Origin: Ammoniphilus oxalaticus | Lineage (GTDB): Bacteria > Bacillota > Bacilli > Aneurinibacillales > RAOX-1 | Assembly: GCF_003609605.1 (NCBI RefSeq) | Contig: NZ_MCHY01000008.1 | Location: forward strand, 1-64,000 | DNA: 64,000 nucleotides | Direction: 5' to 3' | In this document: positions 45,734 through 54,002 of the stretch, in pieces | Layout: each line of letters opens with the position of its first letter | How positions within the stretch are numbered: the stretch's first letter is position 1 | Notes under the pieces: generated by a model | Databases searched by the model: none | Seen by the model: only the letters and a program-made list of their open reading frames with translations | Told to the model about the DNA's origin: nothing | Made by a program: the position numbers and the translations under genes

Positions 45734-46829
45734 TATTTTAGACCGAGCTTTACGAGGCGAACGTCTTAACTTAGAAGATGGTATTCAACTATATGAAAGC
45801 GATGAAACCGAGAAAATAGGTCAGGCGGCAAATGAGATTACGAAAAAGTGGCACCCGGAACCAATCACATCCTTTGTGATTGGACGGAATGTAAATTATA
45901 CAAATGTATGTGACACGTATTGTCGCTTCTGCGCCTTTTACCGACCACCTGGACATGAAGAAGGATACGTTCTGTCCGATGATGAGATCTTGCAAAAGAT
46001 TCAAGAGACGGTCGATGTCAGCGGGACTGAGATTTTGATGCAAGGCGGAACGCATCCGGGTTTGAAACTCGATTACTACACGAATCTGCTGCGAAAAATT
46101 AAGCGTCATTTTCCACAAATCCATATGCATTCACTGTCTGTCGCGGAGATCGTGAAGATTGCCGAGGTGTCCGAATTACCTGTTCAAACCGTTTTAGAGG
46201 AATTGCACCAAGCGGGCTTAGACTCTTTACCCGGGGCTGGCGCTGAGATTCTGGATGACCGCACGAGGCAGAAAATTAGCCGTTTAAAGGGATCTTGGCA
46301 AGAGTGGATTGATGTCATGAAAATGGCGAACCGTGTCGGGATGTCAACGACGGCAACGATGGTAATCGGTTTTGGAGAAAGCTATGAAGAGCGCATCTTA
46401 CACATGTTAAGAATTCGCGAGGCTCAAGACGAGACAAAAGGCTTTAAGGCGTTTATTTCGTGGACTTTTCAGTCTGACAACACAAATTTAAAAGCGGAAC
46501 CCGTGACCGCTGAAGAATATTTAAAAACGGTTGCGATTAGCCGTCTGATGCTTGATAATATTGCCAACTTCCAATCCTCCTGGGTTACGATGGGGCCGGA
46601 AGTTGGCAAGCAATCTTTAAGTTACGGTTGCAACGACTTTGGCTCAACGATGATGGAGGAGAACGTCGTTTCAGCTGCCGCATGCACTCATAAAGTAAAC
46701 ACAAACCAGATCTTACAGTTGATACGTGAGGCGGGTAAAATTCCCGCGCAACGGAATACGAATTACGATATGTTACGTGTCTTTAAAGCCGGAGAAACTG
46801 CGGAAAATGATTTTGTGATGCAAAATTAA
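45720..46829 (+). CDS. mqnC: Cyclic dehypoxanthinyl futalosine synthase (MqnC)
   Basis: A 369-residue radical SAM enzyme with CDTYCRFCAFYRPPG (iron-sulfur cysteines near residues 64, 68, 71), MQGGTHPGLKLDYY and the C-terminal NDFGSTMMEENVVSAAA. These blocks identify MqnC of the futalosine menaquinone route, which cyclises dehypoxanthine futalosine. CofH and MqnE share the fold, but the blocks match MqnC better. Start ATG 45720 with GGAGGGGAG, overlapping dnaI by 14 nt. Other mqn genes are not in the window. Confidence 0.85.
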   Translation: MSIDNILDRALRGERLNLEDGIQLYESDETEKIGQAANEITKKWHPEPITSFVIGRNVNYTNVCDTYCRFCAFYRPPGHEEGYVLSDDEILQKIQETVDVSGTEILMQGGTHPGLKLDYYTNLLRKIKRHFPQIHMHSLSVAEIVKIAEVSELPVQTVLEELHQAGLDSLPGAGAEILDDRTRQKISRLKGSWQEWIDVMKMANRVGMSTTATMVIGFGESYEERILHMLRIREAQDETKGFKAFISWTFQSDNTNLKAEPVTAEEYLKTVAISRLMLDNIANFQSSWVTMGPEVGKQSLSYGCNDFGSTMMEENVVSAAACTHKVNTNQILQLIREAGKIPAQRNTNYDMLRVFKAGETAENDFVMQN

Positions 46830-46875
46830 AAACTGATTTAGAACGGCTTGAATTGGACGGGAGGTAGGTGTAAGA

Positions 46876-46995
46876 ATGAACTGGGGCTTTATGGTTTTTA
46901 CACAAATTGTTTTAGCGATCACCATCGTCGGTTTAGCCGGGTGGTCCGTTTACGTCATCGTCCGAGCAGTGATTATGCAGATGCAAAAAAAATAA
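46876..46995 (+). CDS. Small single-span membrane protein (39 residues)
   Basis: ATG 46876 to TAA 46993-46995, behind GGGAGGTAGGTG. The protein starts MNWGFMVFTQIVLAIT, has one hydrophobic helix (about residues 6-31) and ends VIMQMQKK. Good coding features for so short a gene: strong ribosome site, clean hydrophobic span, basic end. It follows mqnC by 46 nt and is probably cotranscribed. I recognise no family. Confidence 0.6.
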   Translation: MNWGFMVFTQIVLAITIVGLAGWSVYVIVRAVIMQMQKK

Positions 46996-47006
46996 TGTTT
47001 AAACAA

Positions 47007-47160
47007 GGTGGGAGCAGGTAATTATAAAGTTAAGATGTTTTATGGTTCACCTGAATGTCTTCTCCCTCCCTTCGTCTTTGGCGGATAATGTTGATTTTTA
47101 GAGAGTCTTCCAGACCCGCTCGCAGAAATCTAGCAGTGATTCCGCCGGGACGTTAAACGA
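47007..47160 (+). other. Candidate structured RNA region (3'UTR or small RNA)
   Basis: Two paired domains can be drawn. First: GGGAG (47010-47014) with CTCCC (47062-47066), CAGGT (47015-47019) with ACCTG (47049-47053), ATAAA (47024-47028) with TTTAT (47039-47043). Second: GGCGGA (47080-47085) with TCCGCC (47141-47146). A C-rich stretch CTTCTCCCTCCC lies between. A strong terminator follows. No match to T-box, SAM, lysine, TPP or other riboswitches I know. No gene is visible in this stretch. Confidence 0.4.
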
Positions 47161-47162
47161 TG

Positions 47163-47197
47163 AAGCTGTTCTTCTTAAAGAATAGCTTTTTTCTTTT
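47163..47197 (+). terminator. Intrinsic terminator
   Basis: AAGCTGTTCTT (47163-47173) pairs with AAGAATAGCTT (47178-47188), one G-U, loop CTTA, followed by a T-rich run. It separates the mqnC transcript from ytxC. Confidence 0.85.
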
Positions 47198-47245
47198 TTC
47201 GCAAGTCTCATTTAACGCCTGTTATGTATAAAGGGTTATACCATT

Positions 47246-47253
47246 CATATAAT
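47246..47253 (+). promoter_or_regulatory. Weak candidate sigma-E -10 box for ytxC
   Basis: CATATAAT matches the sigma-E -10 consensus at 7 of 8 positions, 43 nt before the ytxC start; no convincing -35 box is seen at 14-15 bp. Confidence 0.25.
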
Positions 47254-47295
47254 AGGGTAGTACAAGGTCTGTTAGCGCGGTAAAGGAGGTGTGGG

Positions 47296-48180
47296 ATGGG
47301 ATCATTAACAATTTGTTTGAAACAAGCGAACCAAGAAAATCTTCAAGAATTTAACCGCATCTTATACGAAAAGACCAAATCAATATCTAATATTAAGGTT
47401 AATCTTCATACATATTTTAATCAGGAAACGAAGCGTCATGCAGTCGATTGTTTATTCTGGTCTGACCAACCATTAAACTCGGTTCGAACGGACAAAATTA
47501 TAGATGCGGTTAGTCTCTCAATTGCTGAATATATCATTGATTATAAAGAAAAAGAGATTTGTGAAGAAGCGCTTAGGTGTGAGCCAGGTTTTTTTATAGA
47601 AGAGCAATTATCCAATTTGATGGAACACATTTCTATGCTGATAGAGAGTAGTGATGAGCGGAGTAAGCGAGAAAAGGTGAAGTGGATTGCTAGTCAAGCC
47701 AAAAAGTACCTGCTTGTTCAAGATCAATTGGATTTAGATGGATTTGTTCGTTTTCGTTTGAAGAAATATAAAGATGATCTGCTGCGTTTAATTGATTACG
47801 CATGGGATGAATATTTGATTGAAAAAGAGCTGAGCGCTCAGATCGAGACGCTAAAAAGATTTGCTTTAAAACAAGAAATAAAGCTCAATCGATTACACAT
47901 TATTCACTTTGATGATCGCAATCTTTACTTGTACGATGAAGACTGGAATCGATTATACCCGTACCTTGTCAATGGAATTAGCATAGAATTGGCTGGGCGC
48001 AAGGTGAAATACGAAGATGTCGTCGTTAATGTGATCATCTCTTTAGCCCCTAATCATGTGAAGATCCATACGAATCAGGAAAGTCATCACATCGTATATA
48101 CAATCAAAAGGGTCTTTGCTTCGCGAGCTGATGTTTGCTCGGGGTGTAAAGAATGCGGGGTAAAAAAAACAGCGAAATAA
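47296..48180 (+). CDS. ytxC: Sporulation-associated protein YtxC
   Basis: A 294-residue YtxC-family protein with a helical charged body and two Cys close together near the C-terminus (CSGCKECG). B. subtilis ytxC lies between dnaI and thrS-infC and belongs to a sporulation-associated family of unknown activity. Strong AAAGGAGGTG before ATG 47296. thrS, which is next in B. subtilis, is absent and infC follows directly. Confidence 0.8.
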   Translation: MGSLTICLKQANQENLQEFNRILYEKTKSISNIKVNLHTYFNQETKRHAVDCLFWSDQPLNSVRTDKIIDAVSLSIAEYIIDYKEKEICEEALRCEPGFFIEEQLSNLMEHISMLIESSDERSKREKVKWIASQAKKYLLVQDQLDLDGFVRFRLKKYKDDLLRLIDYAWDEYLIEKELSAQIETLKRFALKQEIKLNRLHIIHFDDRNLYLYDEDWNRLYPYLVNGISIELAGRKVKYEDVVVNVIISLAPNHVKIHTNQESHHIVYTIKRVFASRADVCSGCKECGVKKTAK

Positions 48181-48203
48181 TGATTTTCCAAGAGTCAGCT
48201 AGC

Positions 48204-48232
48204 TTGACAATTGCTTGCAGCTCGCTTATAAT
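48204..48232 (+). promoter_or_regulatory. Sigma-A promoter of infC-rpmI-rplT
   Basis: Consensus boxes TTGACA (48204-48209) and TATAAT (48227-48232) with a 17-bp spacer; both perfect. It drives the leader below. Confidence 0.9.
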
Positions 48233-48239
48233 AAAGGAT

Positions 48240-48380
48240 GTTAGGTTAAAATAACGGCTATTAAAGTAGAAGCATCCGCTTCTCACCTGTGTTGACGCTG
48301 TGAGCTGTTGCCAGGTTATGAATCTCGTTTAAATATGAACTGAGAATCTAATGCGGATGCCCATGGTGTCTGCATTTTTT
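48240..48380 (+). promoter_or_regulatory. L20-type ribosomal protein leader of infC operon
   Basis: The leader between promoter and infC contains a terminator: ATGCGGATGCC (48351-48361) pairs with GGTGTCTGCAT (48365-48375) followed by six T. An upstream GCATCCGC near 48272-48281 can pair with GCGGATGC of the terminator and act as antiterminator. In B. subtilis L20 binds such a leader to repress infC-rpmI-rplT. Position and structure fit. Confidence 0.75.
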
Positions 48381-48463
48381 GTGTTGGCTCTGTTAAGTAG
48401 CTGTTGTTTGTGTAGACACTGGTTTTGTGGCGCTTGTTGTAAAAAATATGGAGGTGGCAGGCA

Positions 48464-48979
48464 ATTAGTAAGGAACATTTAATCAATGAGGCGATTCGAG
48501 CGAAAGAAGTGCGTGTGGTTGGTGCTGGCGGTGAACAAGAAGGTATTCTCCCGATTAGGGAAGCTTTGCAGAAGGCACAGGAGGCTAACTTGGATTTAGT
48601 TGCGGTCGCGCCAACGGCGAAGCCGCCTGTTTGTCGGATTATGGATTATGGAAAGTACAGGTATGAGCAAAGCAAAAGGGAAAAGGAAGCCCGTAAAAAC
48701 CAGAAGGTGATCAGCATCAAAGAAGTGCGCTTATCGCCAACGATTGAGGAGCATGACCTTCAAACTAAATTGCGCCATGTTCAAAAGTTTTTAGAACAAG
48801 GTGATAAAGTAAAATTGTCTATTCGCTTTCGAGGTCGGGCGATCACTCACTCGGATATCGGAAGAAAAGTGCTCGAAAAAGTGGGCGAAGAAGTGAAAGA
48901 CCAGTGTGTCGTTGAACGACATCCGCGGATGGAAGGCAGAAGTATGTTTATGATTTTAGCCCCGAAAACCGAAAAATAA
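48464..48979 (+). CDS. infC: Translation initiation factor IF-3 (ATT start)
   Basis: IF-3 of 171 residues if read from an ATT at 48464, preceded by GGAGGTG. This gives the conserved N-terminus [21 protein letters not shown] (in pieces), continuing to GLNEQ-like [10 protein letters not shown]. Downstream: two domains with the linker [21 protein letters not shown]-3 binds 30S and checks initiator pairing; an AUU start is the well-known autoregulatory feature of infC genes. An ATG start at 48509 would lose conserved residues. Confidence 0.92.
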   Translation: MSKEHLINEAIRAKEVRVVGAGGEQEGILPIREALQKAQEANLDLVAVAPTAKPPVCRIMDYGKYRYEQSKREKEARKNQKVISIKEVRLSPTIEEHDLQTKLRHVQKFLEQGDKVKLSIRFRGRAITHSDIGRKVLEKVGEEVKDQCVVERHPRMEGRSMFMILAPKTEK

Positions 48980-49050
48980 GGGTTGAAAAATATCAATTTA
49001 ATTGGCGATCCTGCGATACATAAGGATGGCTTGTTAGGAGGAAACGAGCA

Positions 49051-49251
49051 ATGGCAAAAATGAAGACCCATAAAGGAGCTCAGAAACGTTTTAAGAGGAC
49101 CGCAAGCGGTAAACTAAAGCGTCATCACGCATATACGAGCCACTTATTAGAAGGTAAAAGCGCAAAGCGTAAACGCAAGCTTCGCAAGGGCGGCATGGTT
49201 AGCAAAGGCGATCAGAAGCGTATGGAACAATTATTAACTTACATGAAATAA
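49051..49251 (+). CDS. rpmI: 50S ribosomal protein L35
   Basis: L35, 66 residues, very basic: [38 protein letters not shown] (in parts). Strong TAGGAGG before its ATG. Part of the infC-rpmI-rplT operon, 71 nt after infC. Confidence 0.97.
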   Translation: MAKMKTHKGAQKRFKRTASGKLKRHHAYTSHLLEGKSAKRKRKLRKGGMVSKGDQKRMEQLLTYMK

Positions 49252-49286
49252 GCAGCAACTGCAACAGATTTTAGGAGGGAAATATT

Positions 49287-49646
49287 ATGCCAAGAGTTAA
49301 GGGTAGCAGCGTTACGCGTAAGCGCCGTAAAAAGGTATTAAAATTAGCTAAAGGTTATTTCGGTTCAAAACACCGTTTATTTAGAACTGCAAAAAATCAG
49401 GTCATGAAGTCATTGCTTTATGCATACCGTGACCGTCGTCAGCGCAAGCGCGATTTCCGCAAATTGTGGATCACGCGTATTAATGCGGCTGCGCGTATCA
49501 ATGGTTTGTCATACAGCAAATTTATGTTTGGTTTAAAAGAGGCTGGCATTGATGTCAACCGTAAGATGTTAGCTGATTTAGCTGTTAATGATAAAGCCGC
49601 GTTTGCTGAATTAGCGAATGTAGCTAAACAAAAAGTAAACGCATAG
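49287..49646 (+). CDS. rplT: 50S ribosomal protein L20
   Basis: L20, 119 residues: [40 protein letters not shown]. Structural ribosome component and repressor of its own operon through the leader upstream of infC. TAGGAGG before the ATG. Confidence 0.97.
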   Translation: MPRVKGSSVTRKRRKKVLKLAKGYFGSKHRLFRTAKNQVMKSLLYAYRDRRQRKRDFRKLWITRINAAARINGLSYSKFMFGLKEAGIDVNRKMLADLAVNDKAAFAELANVAKQKVNA

Positions 49647-49657
49647 TTGTAAGCGGC

Positions 49658-49694
49658 AAGGACGAGAGACCCAGCAGGGCTCTCGTCCTTTTTT
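49658..49694 (+). terminator. Intrinsic terminator after rplT
   Basis: AAGGACGAGAG (49658-49668) pairs with CTCTCGTCCTT (49680-49690), with inner CCC/GGG, followed by T run. Confidence 0.9.
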
Positions 49695-49879
49695 GTTGTT
49701 TCAATTCTGTTGCTTCAAATTATCAAGTAAACGAGCGCAGATCGCTTAAATTGGGCTTATTTAGACGGCGTTCACATTAAATCTAGGTATCAACCTACCA
49801 ATGCTCGCGCATAAACTGAAAGCGAAAAGGCGTTCGATAAGGGGCTTTGTAAGGGATTTTTAAAAGGAGGATTCTTGCT

Positions 49880-50596
49880 TTGAAAGAAACTGCGGTTGGT
49901 TTAAATGTGGGCGAGCTAAATAAGCGCTTTGAAAATCAGTCAGCGGAACAGGTGTTGCGTTGGGCCCATGAAAAATTCGGAAGAGAGCTGTTGTTAGCAT
50001 GCAGTTTTGGAGCGGAGGATGTAGCGCTCGTTGAGATGTACAGTCGCTCGACGATAACTCCACAAATTTTCTATTTAGACACCGATAAACATTTTCAAGA
50101 GACTTACGACACGAGGGATCAATTGACTGAAAAGTACGGTGTCCGCTTTATTCAAGTCAAGCCCGAAATAAGTTTAGATGAGCAGGCTGAGCGATATGGG
50201 GATCGACTGTGGGAAACCGATCCAAATCAGTGTTGTTTTATTCGCAAAGTTGAACCGTTGCAAGGCGTTTTGCGTCAAGCAAAAGCTTGGATAACAGGGA
50301 TTCGTCGCGACCAATCGCATACAAGAGCAAATGCTCAACGAATTGAATGGGATAATCAGTTTGGTCTATTTAAAATAAATCCGCTCGTCTCTTGGACATC
50401 TACTGACGTGTGGAACTACATTAAAGACAATCAAATCCCGTATAATCCACTACATGATCAAAATTATCCAAGCATCGGCTGCGATGTTTGCACCCGACCT
50501 GTCCAGCCAGGAGAGGATCAACGAGCGGGCAGATGGGCCGGCTCTATGAAAACAGAATGTGGATTGCACAAAGGCGCGAAGGAGGGTTCGGATTGA
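49880..50596 (+). CDS. cysH: Adenylyl-sulfate (APS/PAPS) reductase
   Basis: A 238-residue reductase of the PP-loop family: [24 protein letters not shown], and the redox ECGLH near the C-terminus. It has the two Cys pairs QCCFIRK (near 116-117) and GCDVC (near 200-203) that hold the 4Fe-4S cluster of APS-type reductases, so it probably reduces adenylyl sulfate directly. TTG start at 49880 with AAAGGAGG upstream. It overlaps sat by four bases. No cysC (APS kinase) gene is near, in line with APS as substrate. Confidence 0.88.
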   Translation: MKETAVGLNVGELNKRFENQSAEQVLRWAHEKFGRELLLACSFGAEDVALVEMYSRSTITPQIFYLDTDKHFQETYDTRDQLTEKYGVRFIQVKPEISLDEQAERYGDRLWETDPNQCCFIRKVEPLQGVLRQAKAWITGIRRDQSHTRANAQRIEWDNQFGLFKINPLVSWTSTDVWNYIKDNQIPYNPLHDQNYPSIGCDVCTRPVQPGEDQRAGRWAGSMKTECGLHKGAKEGSD

Positions 50597-51744
50597 TCAC
50601 TCCACACGGGGGCTTACTTGTTAACCAATTGATGACAGAAGCCGAGAAAAACAGGCTGCAAGCAGAAAGACTACCGACTGTGACGCTTGATGCATGGGCA
50701 TACGCGGATATTCAGTGCATCGGCATTGGCGCCTTTTCGCCTTTGACTGGTTTTATGAATGAAGCGGACTATGAATCTGTAGTATCTAACATGAAACTAG
50801 CGGATGGGACGATTTGGAGTCTGCCGATCACGCTGGCTGTTTCTGAGGAGGAGGCTGCGCGTGTCCGATTAGGCGAACGAATCGCTTTGTGTTGCGCAGA
50901 AGGGGTGGCTCGCGCCGTGATGCGGGTCGAAAGTGTTTATAGGCCGAATAAAAGGATTGAAGCCCAACAAGTGTATAAAACAACAGAGATCGCCCATCCT
51001 GGCGTTCAAAAGCTGTATGAACGAGGCGCGTTTTATTTAGGCGGACCGATCTCAATTGTGGAGGAACCGCGTGGCGGCCCTTTTAACGCCGACTATTATA
51101 CTCCTAGACAAGCGAGAGCCTTTTTTCATAAGCAAGGATGGAAAACGATTGTAGGTTTTCAAACGAGGAACCCGATTCATCGAGCTCATGAATACATTCA
51201 AAAGACGGCTCTAGAGATGGTGGACGGTTTGTTTTTACATCCCCTCGTAGGGGAAACGAAAGCGGACGATGTGCCCGCGCAAGTCAGAATGGATAGTTAC
51301 AAGACATTGTTGAAACATTATTATCCACAGGAACGGGTGTTAATGGGTGTGTTTCCAGCTGCAATGCGTTACGCGGGTCCAAGGGAAGCTGTTTTTCATG
51401 CCCTTGTCAGGAAGAACTACGGTTGCAGTCACTTTATCGTTGGCAGGGACCATGCGGGAGTTGGAGATTACTACGGGACATACGAAGCGCAAGAAATATT
51501 TAATCAATTTAACGCGGAGCAATTAGGGATTTCATTACTGTTTTTTGAAAATAGTTTCTATTGTAACCGTTGTTCGGGCATGGCCTCTTATAAAACATGT
51601 CCGCATTCGTCAAGCGAGCATGTCGTCTTATCAGGAACGAAAGTGAGAAAAATGTTAAGAGAGGGGATCAAGCCTCCCGCTGAATTCTCCAGACCTGAAG
51701 TGGCGGATATTTTAATTGATGCATTACGCTCACGGGACAGTTAA
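50593..51744 (+). CDS. sat: Sulfate adenylyltransferase
   Basis: ATP sulfurylase of 383 residues, the B. subtilis length. Motifs: [26 protein letters not shown] and the zinc-site [16 protein letters not shown]. The start is TTG 50593 overlapping the cysH stop as TTGA, with AAGGAGGG 7 nt upstream; an earlier in-frame ATG is inside cysH. It makes APS for CysH. Confidence 0.92.
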   Translation: MITPHGGLLVNQLMTEAEKNRLQAERLPTVTLDAWAYADIQCIGIGAFSPLTGFMNEADYESVVSNMKLADGTIWSLPITLAVSEEEAARVRLGERIALCCAEGVARAVMRVESVYRPNKRIEAQQVYKTTEIAHPGVQKLYERGAFYLGGPISIVEEPRGGPFNADYYTPRQARAFFHKQGWKTIVGFQTRNPIHRAHEYIQKTALEMVDGLFLHPLVGETKADDVPAQVRMDSYKTLLKHYYPQERVLMGVFPAAMRYAGPREAVFHALVRKNYGCSHFIVGRDHAGVGDYYGTYEAQEIFNQFNAEQLGISLLFFENSFYCNRCSGMASYKTCPHSSSEHVVLSGTKVRKMLREGIKPPAEFSRPEVADILIDALRSRDS

Positions 51745-51755
51745 AAATTGTTAAA

Positions 51756-51789
51756 AACCTGCGAAAATTGTTAAAAACGCGGGTTTTTT
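51756..51789 (+). terminator. Intrinsic terminator after sat
   Basis: AACCTGCG (51756-51763) pairs with CGCGGGTT (51778-51785), 14-nt loop, followed by six T. The loop and the upstream flank contain two copies of AAAATTGTTAAAAAC. Confidence 0.75.
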
Positions 51790-51841
51790 AGTTCTAGAGA
51801 ATAACTGGCAAAGAAATAACAGATAATAACACCGAAAACGG

Positions 51842-51871
51842 TTGACGAAATTCGTCACGCTAATCTATAAT
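51842..51871 (+). promoter_or_regulatory. Sigma-A promoter of the ilv-leu operon
   Basis: TTGACG (51842-51847), 18-bp spacer, TATAAT (51866-51871). The T-box leader starts just behind. Confidence 0.75.
51843..51857 (+). promoter_or_regulatory. Palindrome over the -35 box of ilvB
   Basis: TGACGAAATTCGTCA: TGACGAA, central A, TTCGTCA, a perfect odd palindrome overlapping the -35 box. It suggests a repressor site in addition to the T-box. Not the CodY or TnrA consensus. Regulator unknown. Confidence 0.45.
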
Positions 51872-51879
51872 AACAGCTA

Positions 51880-52206
51880 ACATCAATAATTGGTTTTGAG
51901 TATTTAGATAATTTTTATAATAGAGTGGCTTTGAAGAGGACCAAGAAGAAGGATTTCTGTTTTTAGAGAGTTCGGGATGGTGGAAACCGAATAACAGGCC
52001 CTTAGTCGACTCACCTCTGAGCTTCCGACTGAAAGGACTATGGCTGAGTAAGTTTGGACGTTTGACACGCGTTACGTGTTAAGGTGCAATCAGCACCTAC
52101 CGAGGCAATCGTCGTGAGGCGATTGTGAATTTGGGTGGTACGCGAACCTTTTCGCCCCAATCAGCGCATAGATCTATGTGTGGGGTGAAAAGGCTTTCTT
52201 TTTTTA
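51880..52206 (+). promoter_or_regulatory. T-box leader, leucine specifier (ilv-leu)
   Basis: Stem I with AGAGAG and GGTGGAAACC type apical loop, specifier CTC (52010-52012) before ACCTCTGAGCT, and the T-box GGGTGGTACGCGAA (52133-52146). The terminator pairs CCTTTTCGCCCC (52147-52158) with GGGGTGAAAAGG (52182-52193), followed by a T run. CTC reads leucine, as in B. subtilis. Uncharged tRNA-Leu would allow readthrough into ilvB. Confidence 0.88.
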
Positions 52207-52264
52207 TTTAGGCGCAAGACTAAATTTACTTAATGTAAATACTTAATAAATTGGAGGAGAGAAA

Positions 52265-54001
52265 ATGAGCAGAGATTCGGCTTTGGTTGCTGGCAAACCA
52301 GAGGTGCCACCGATCGTTCAAGGTGAAGTAATATCAGGTGCGGATGCTTTGCTAAGATGTTTGCTTTTAGAAGAGGTTGAGTTTATATTCGGATACCCTG
52401 GAGGGGCAGTTCTTCCGATTTATGACTCGATTTATGGCAGCCATCTTCAGCACGTTTTAACAAGACACGAGCAAGGAGCAATCCATGCGGCAGACGGATA
52501 TGCTCGAGCGACTGGCAAACCGGGCGTCGTTATCGCCACTTCAGGACCTGGCGCGACAAACTTAGTGACAGGGATTGCCACAGCTCAAATGGACTCCATC
52601 CCTATGGTCGTTATCACTGGTAACGTTTCGCAAGATATGATCGGAACAGACGCTTTCCAAGAAGCGGACATCACAGGAATTACGTTGCCGATCACGAAGC
52701 ATAACTTCTTCGTGCGTAGCGCGGAAGAACTACCGCGTGTCATGAAGGAAGCTTTCTACATTGCGACGACAGGCAGACCAGGACCGGTGCTTGTTGATAT
52801 CCCGAAGGATGTAAACATTGCTTTATCACCGTTTTATTATCCTGAAACAGTGAGCTTGCGTGGATATAACCCAACGGTTCGACCGAACAAAATGCAGGTT
52901 GAGCGTTTGATCAAGGCCATTTCTGAAGCTGAGAAACCTGTCATTATTGCAGGAGGCGGTGTCATTGCCTCAGGGGCCGAGAAAGAGCTGTTAGAATTTG
53001 CTGAAAAAACACAGATCCCAGTGGTTTGCACGTTTATGGGGTTAGGTGGATTTCCTGGAACGCATCCATTAGCTGTTGGTTGGCCAGGAATGCACGGTAA
53101 CTATGCCTCGAACCAAGCCTTGATGCAATGTGACTTATTAATTGGAATTGGAAATCGATTCGATGACCGGATTACGATGGGTCGAACGAAAGAATTTGCT
53201 CCAAATGCAAAGATTGTTCATATTGATATCGATCCTGCCGAAATTGGCAAGAATGTGGACACCTTCATTCCTATCGTTGGCGATGTGAAATTGTCGCTTG
53301 AGGCGGCTTTGCCGAAAGCGCAACCAGCCAAGAGCAAGGAATGGATTGAACAGATCGACGCTTGGCAAGAAGAATATCCTTTTGCTTATCAACAAAATGG
53401 AAAATTAAAGCCGCAAGCTGTTATTGAAATGTTTTACGAGACAACAAACGGCGATGCGATTGTGACGACGGATGTTGGGCAACACCAAATGTGGGTGACC
53501 CAATATTACAAGTTTAATCAACCGCGTTCACTCATCTCCTCAGGTGGATTGGGCACGATGGGCTTTGGATTGCCAGCGGCGATGGGCGCTCAGTTAGCTT
53601 TCCCTGATCGGACTGTTATTTCCGTCAATGGTGATGGCGGGTTCCAGATGAACTCGCAGGAACTAGCGATTTTATCGGGTATGAACATCCCAGTGAAAGT
53701 CGTGATCATCAATAATAAGAGTCTCGGTATGGTTAGACAGTGGCAAGAATTGTTCTATGAGAACCGCTTGAGTGAAATTGATTTAACGCATAGTCCTGAC
53801 TTCGTGAAATTAGCGGAAGCGTATGGTGTTAAAGGATTGCGAGCGGAAACAGACGAGGAAGCTCAACAAGTTTGGGCGGAGGCGTTGGCGCATGATGGAC
53901 CTGTTGTCGTTGAATTTGTTATCGATAAGAATGAGAATGTCTATCCAATGGTTGCGTCAGGCTCTACTTTAGATGAGATGGTAATGGGGGATGAGAAATA
54001 A
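52265..54001 (+). CDS. ilvB: Acetolactate synthase large subunit
   Basis: A 578-residue ThDP enzyme: catalytic Glu in EFIFGYPGGAVLP...RHEQGAIHAADGYARATG, FAD region, and ThDP-binding VNGDGGFQMN. It condenses two pyruvates to acetolactate (or pyruvate with 2-oxobutyrate). The start follows TTGGAGGAGAG. First gene of ilvBNC-leuAB under the leucine T-box. Confidence 0.95.
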   Translation: MSRDSALVAGKPEVPPIVQGEVISGADALLRCLLLEEVEFIFGYPGGAVLPIYDSIYGSHLQHVLTRHEQGAIHAADGYARATGKPGVVIATSGPGATNLVTGIATAQMDSIPMVVITGNVSQDMIGTDAFQEADITGITLPITKHNFFVRSAEELPRVMKEAFYIATTGRPGPVLVDIPKDVNIALSPFYYPETVSLRGYNPTVRPNKMQVERLIKAISEAEKPVIIAGGGVIASGAEKELLEFAEKTQIPVVCTFMGLGGFPGTHPLAVGWPGMHGNYASNQALMQCDLLIGIGNRFDDRITMGRTKEFAPNAKIVHIDIDPAEIGKNVDTFIPIVGDVKLSLEAALPKAQPAKSKEWIEQIDAWQEEYPFAYQQNGKLKPQAVIEMFYETTNGDAIVTTDVGQHQMWVTQYYKFNQPRSLISSGGLGTMGFGLPAAMGAQLAFPDRTVISVNGDGGFQMNSQELAILSGMNIPVKVVIINNKSLGMVRQWQELFYENRLSEIDLTHSPDFVKLAEAYGVKGLRAETDEEAQQVWAEALAHDGPVVVEFVIDKNENVYPMVASGSTLDEMVMGDEK

Positions 54002-54002
54002 A

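Noticed and set aside
46996-47160. Possible threonyl T-box before ytxC/infC
   Set aside because: No T-box core sequence (GGGTGG-ACCGCG type) and no stem I motifs are present; only a generic structured region with a terminator.
49695-49879. S-box or other riboswitch before cysH
   Set aside because: No conserved S-box core or terminator pair was found in this 185-nt stretch; nothing else is visible there.
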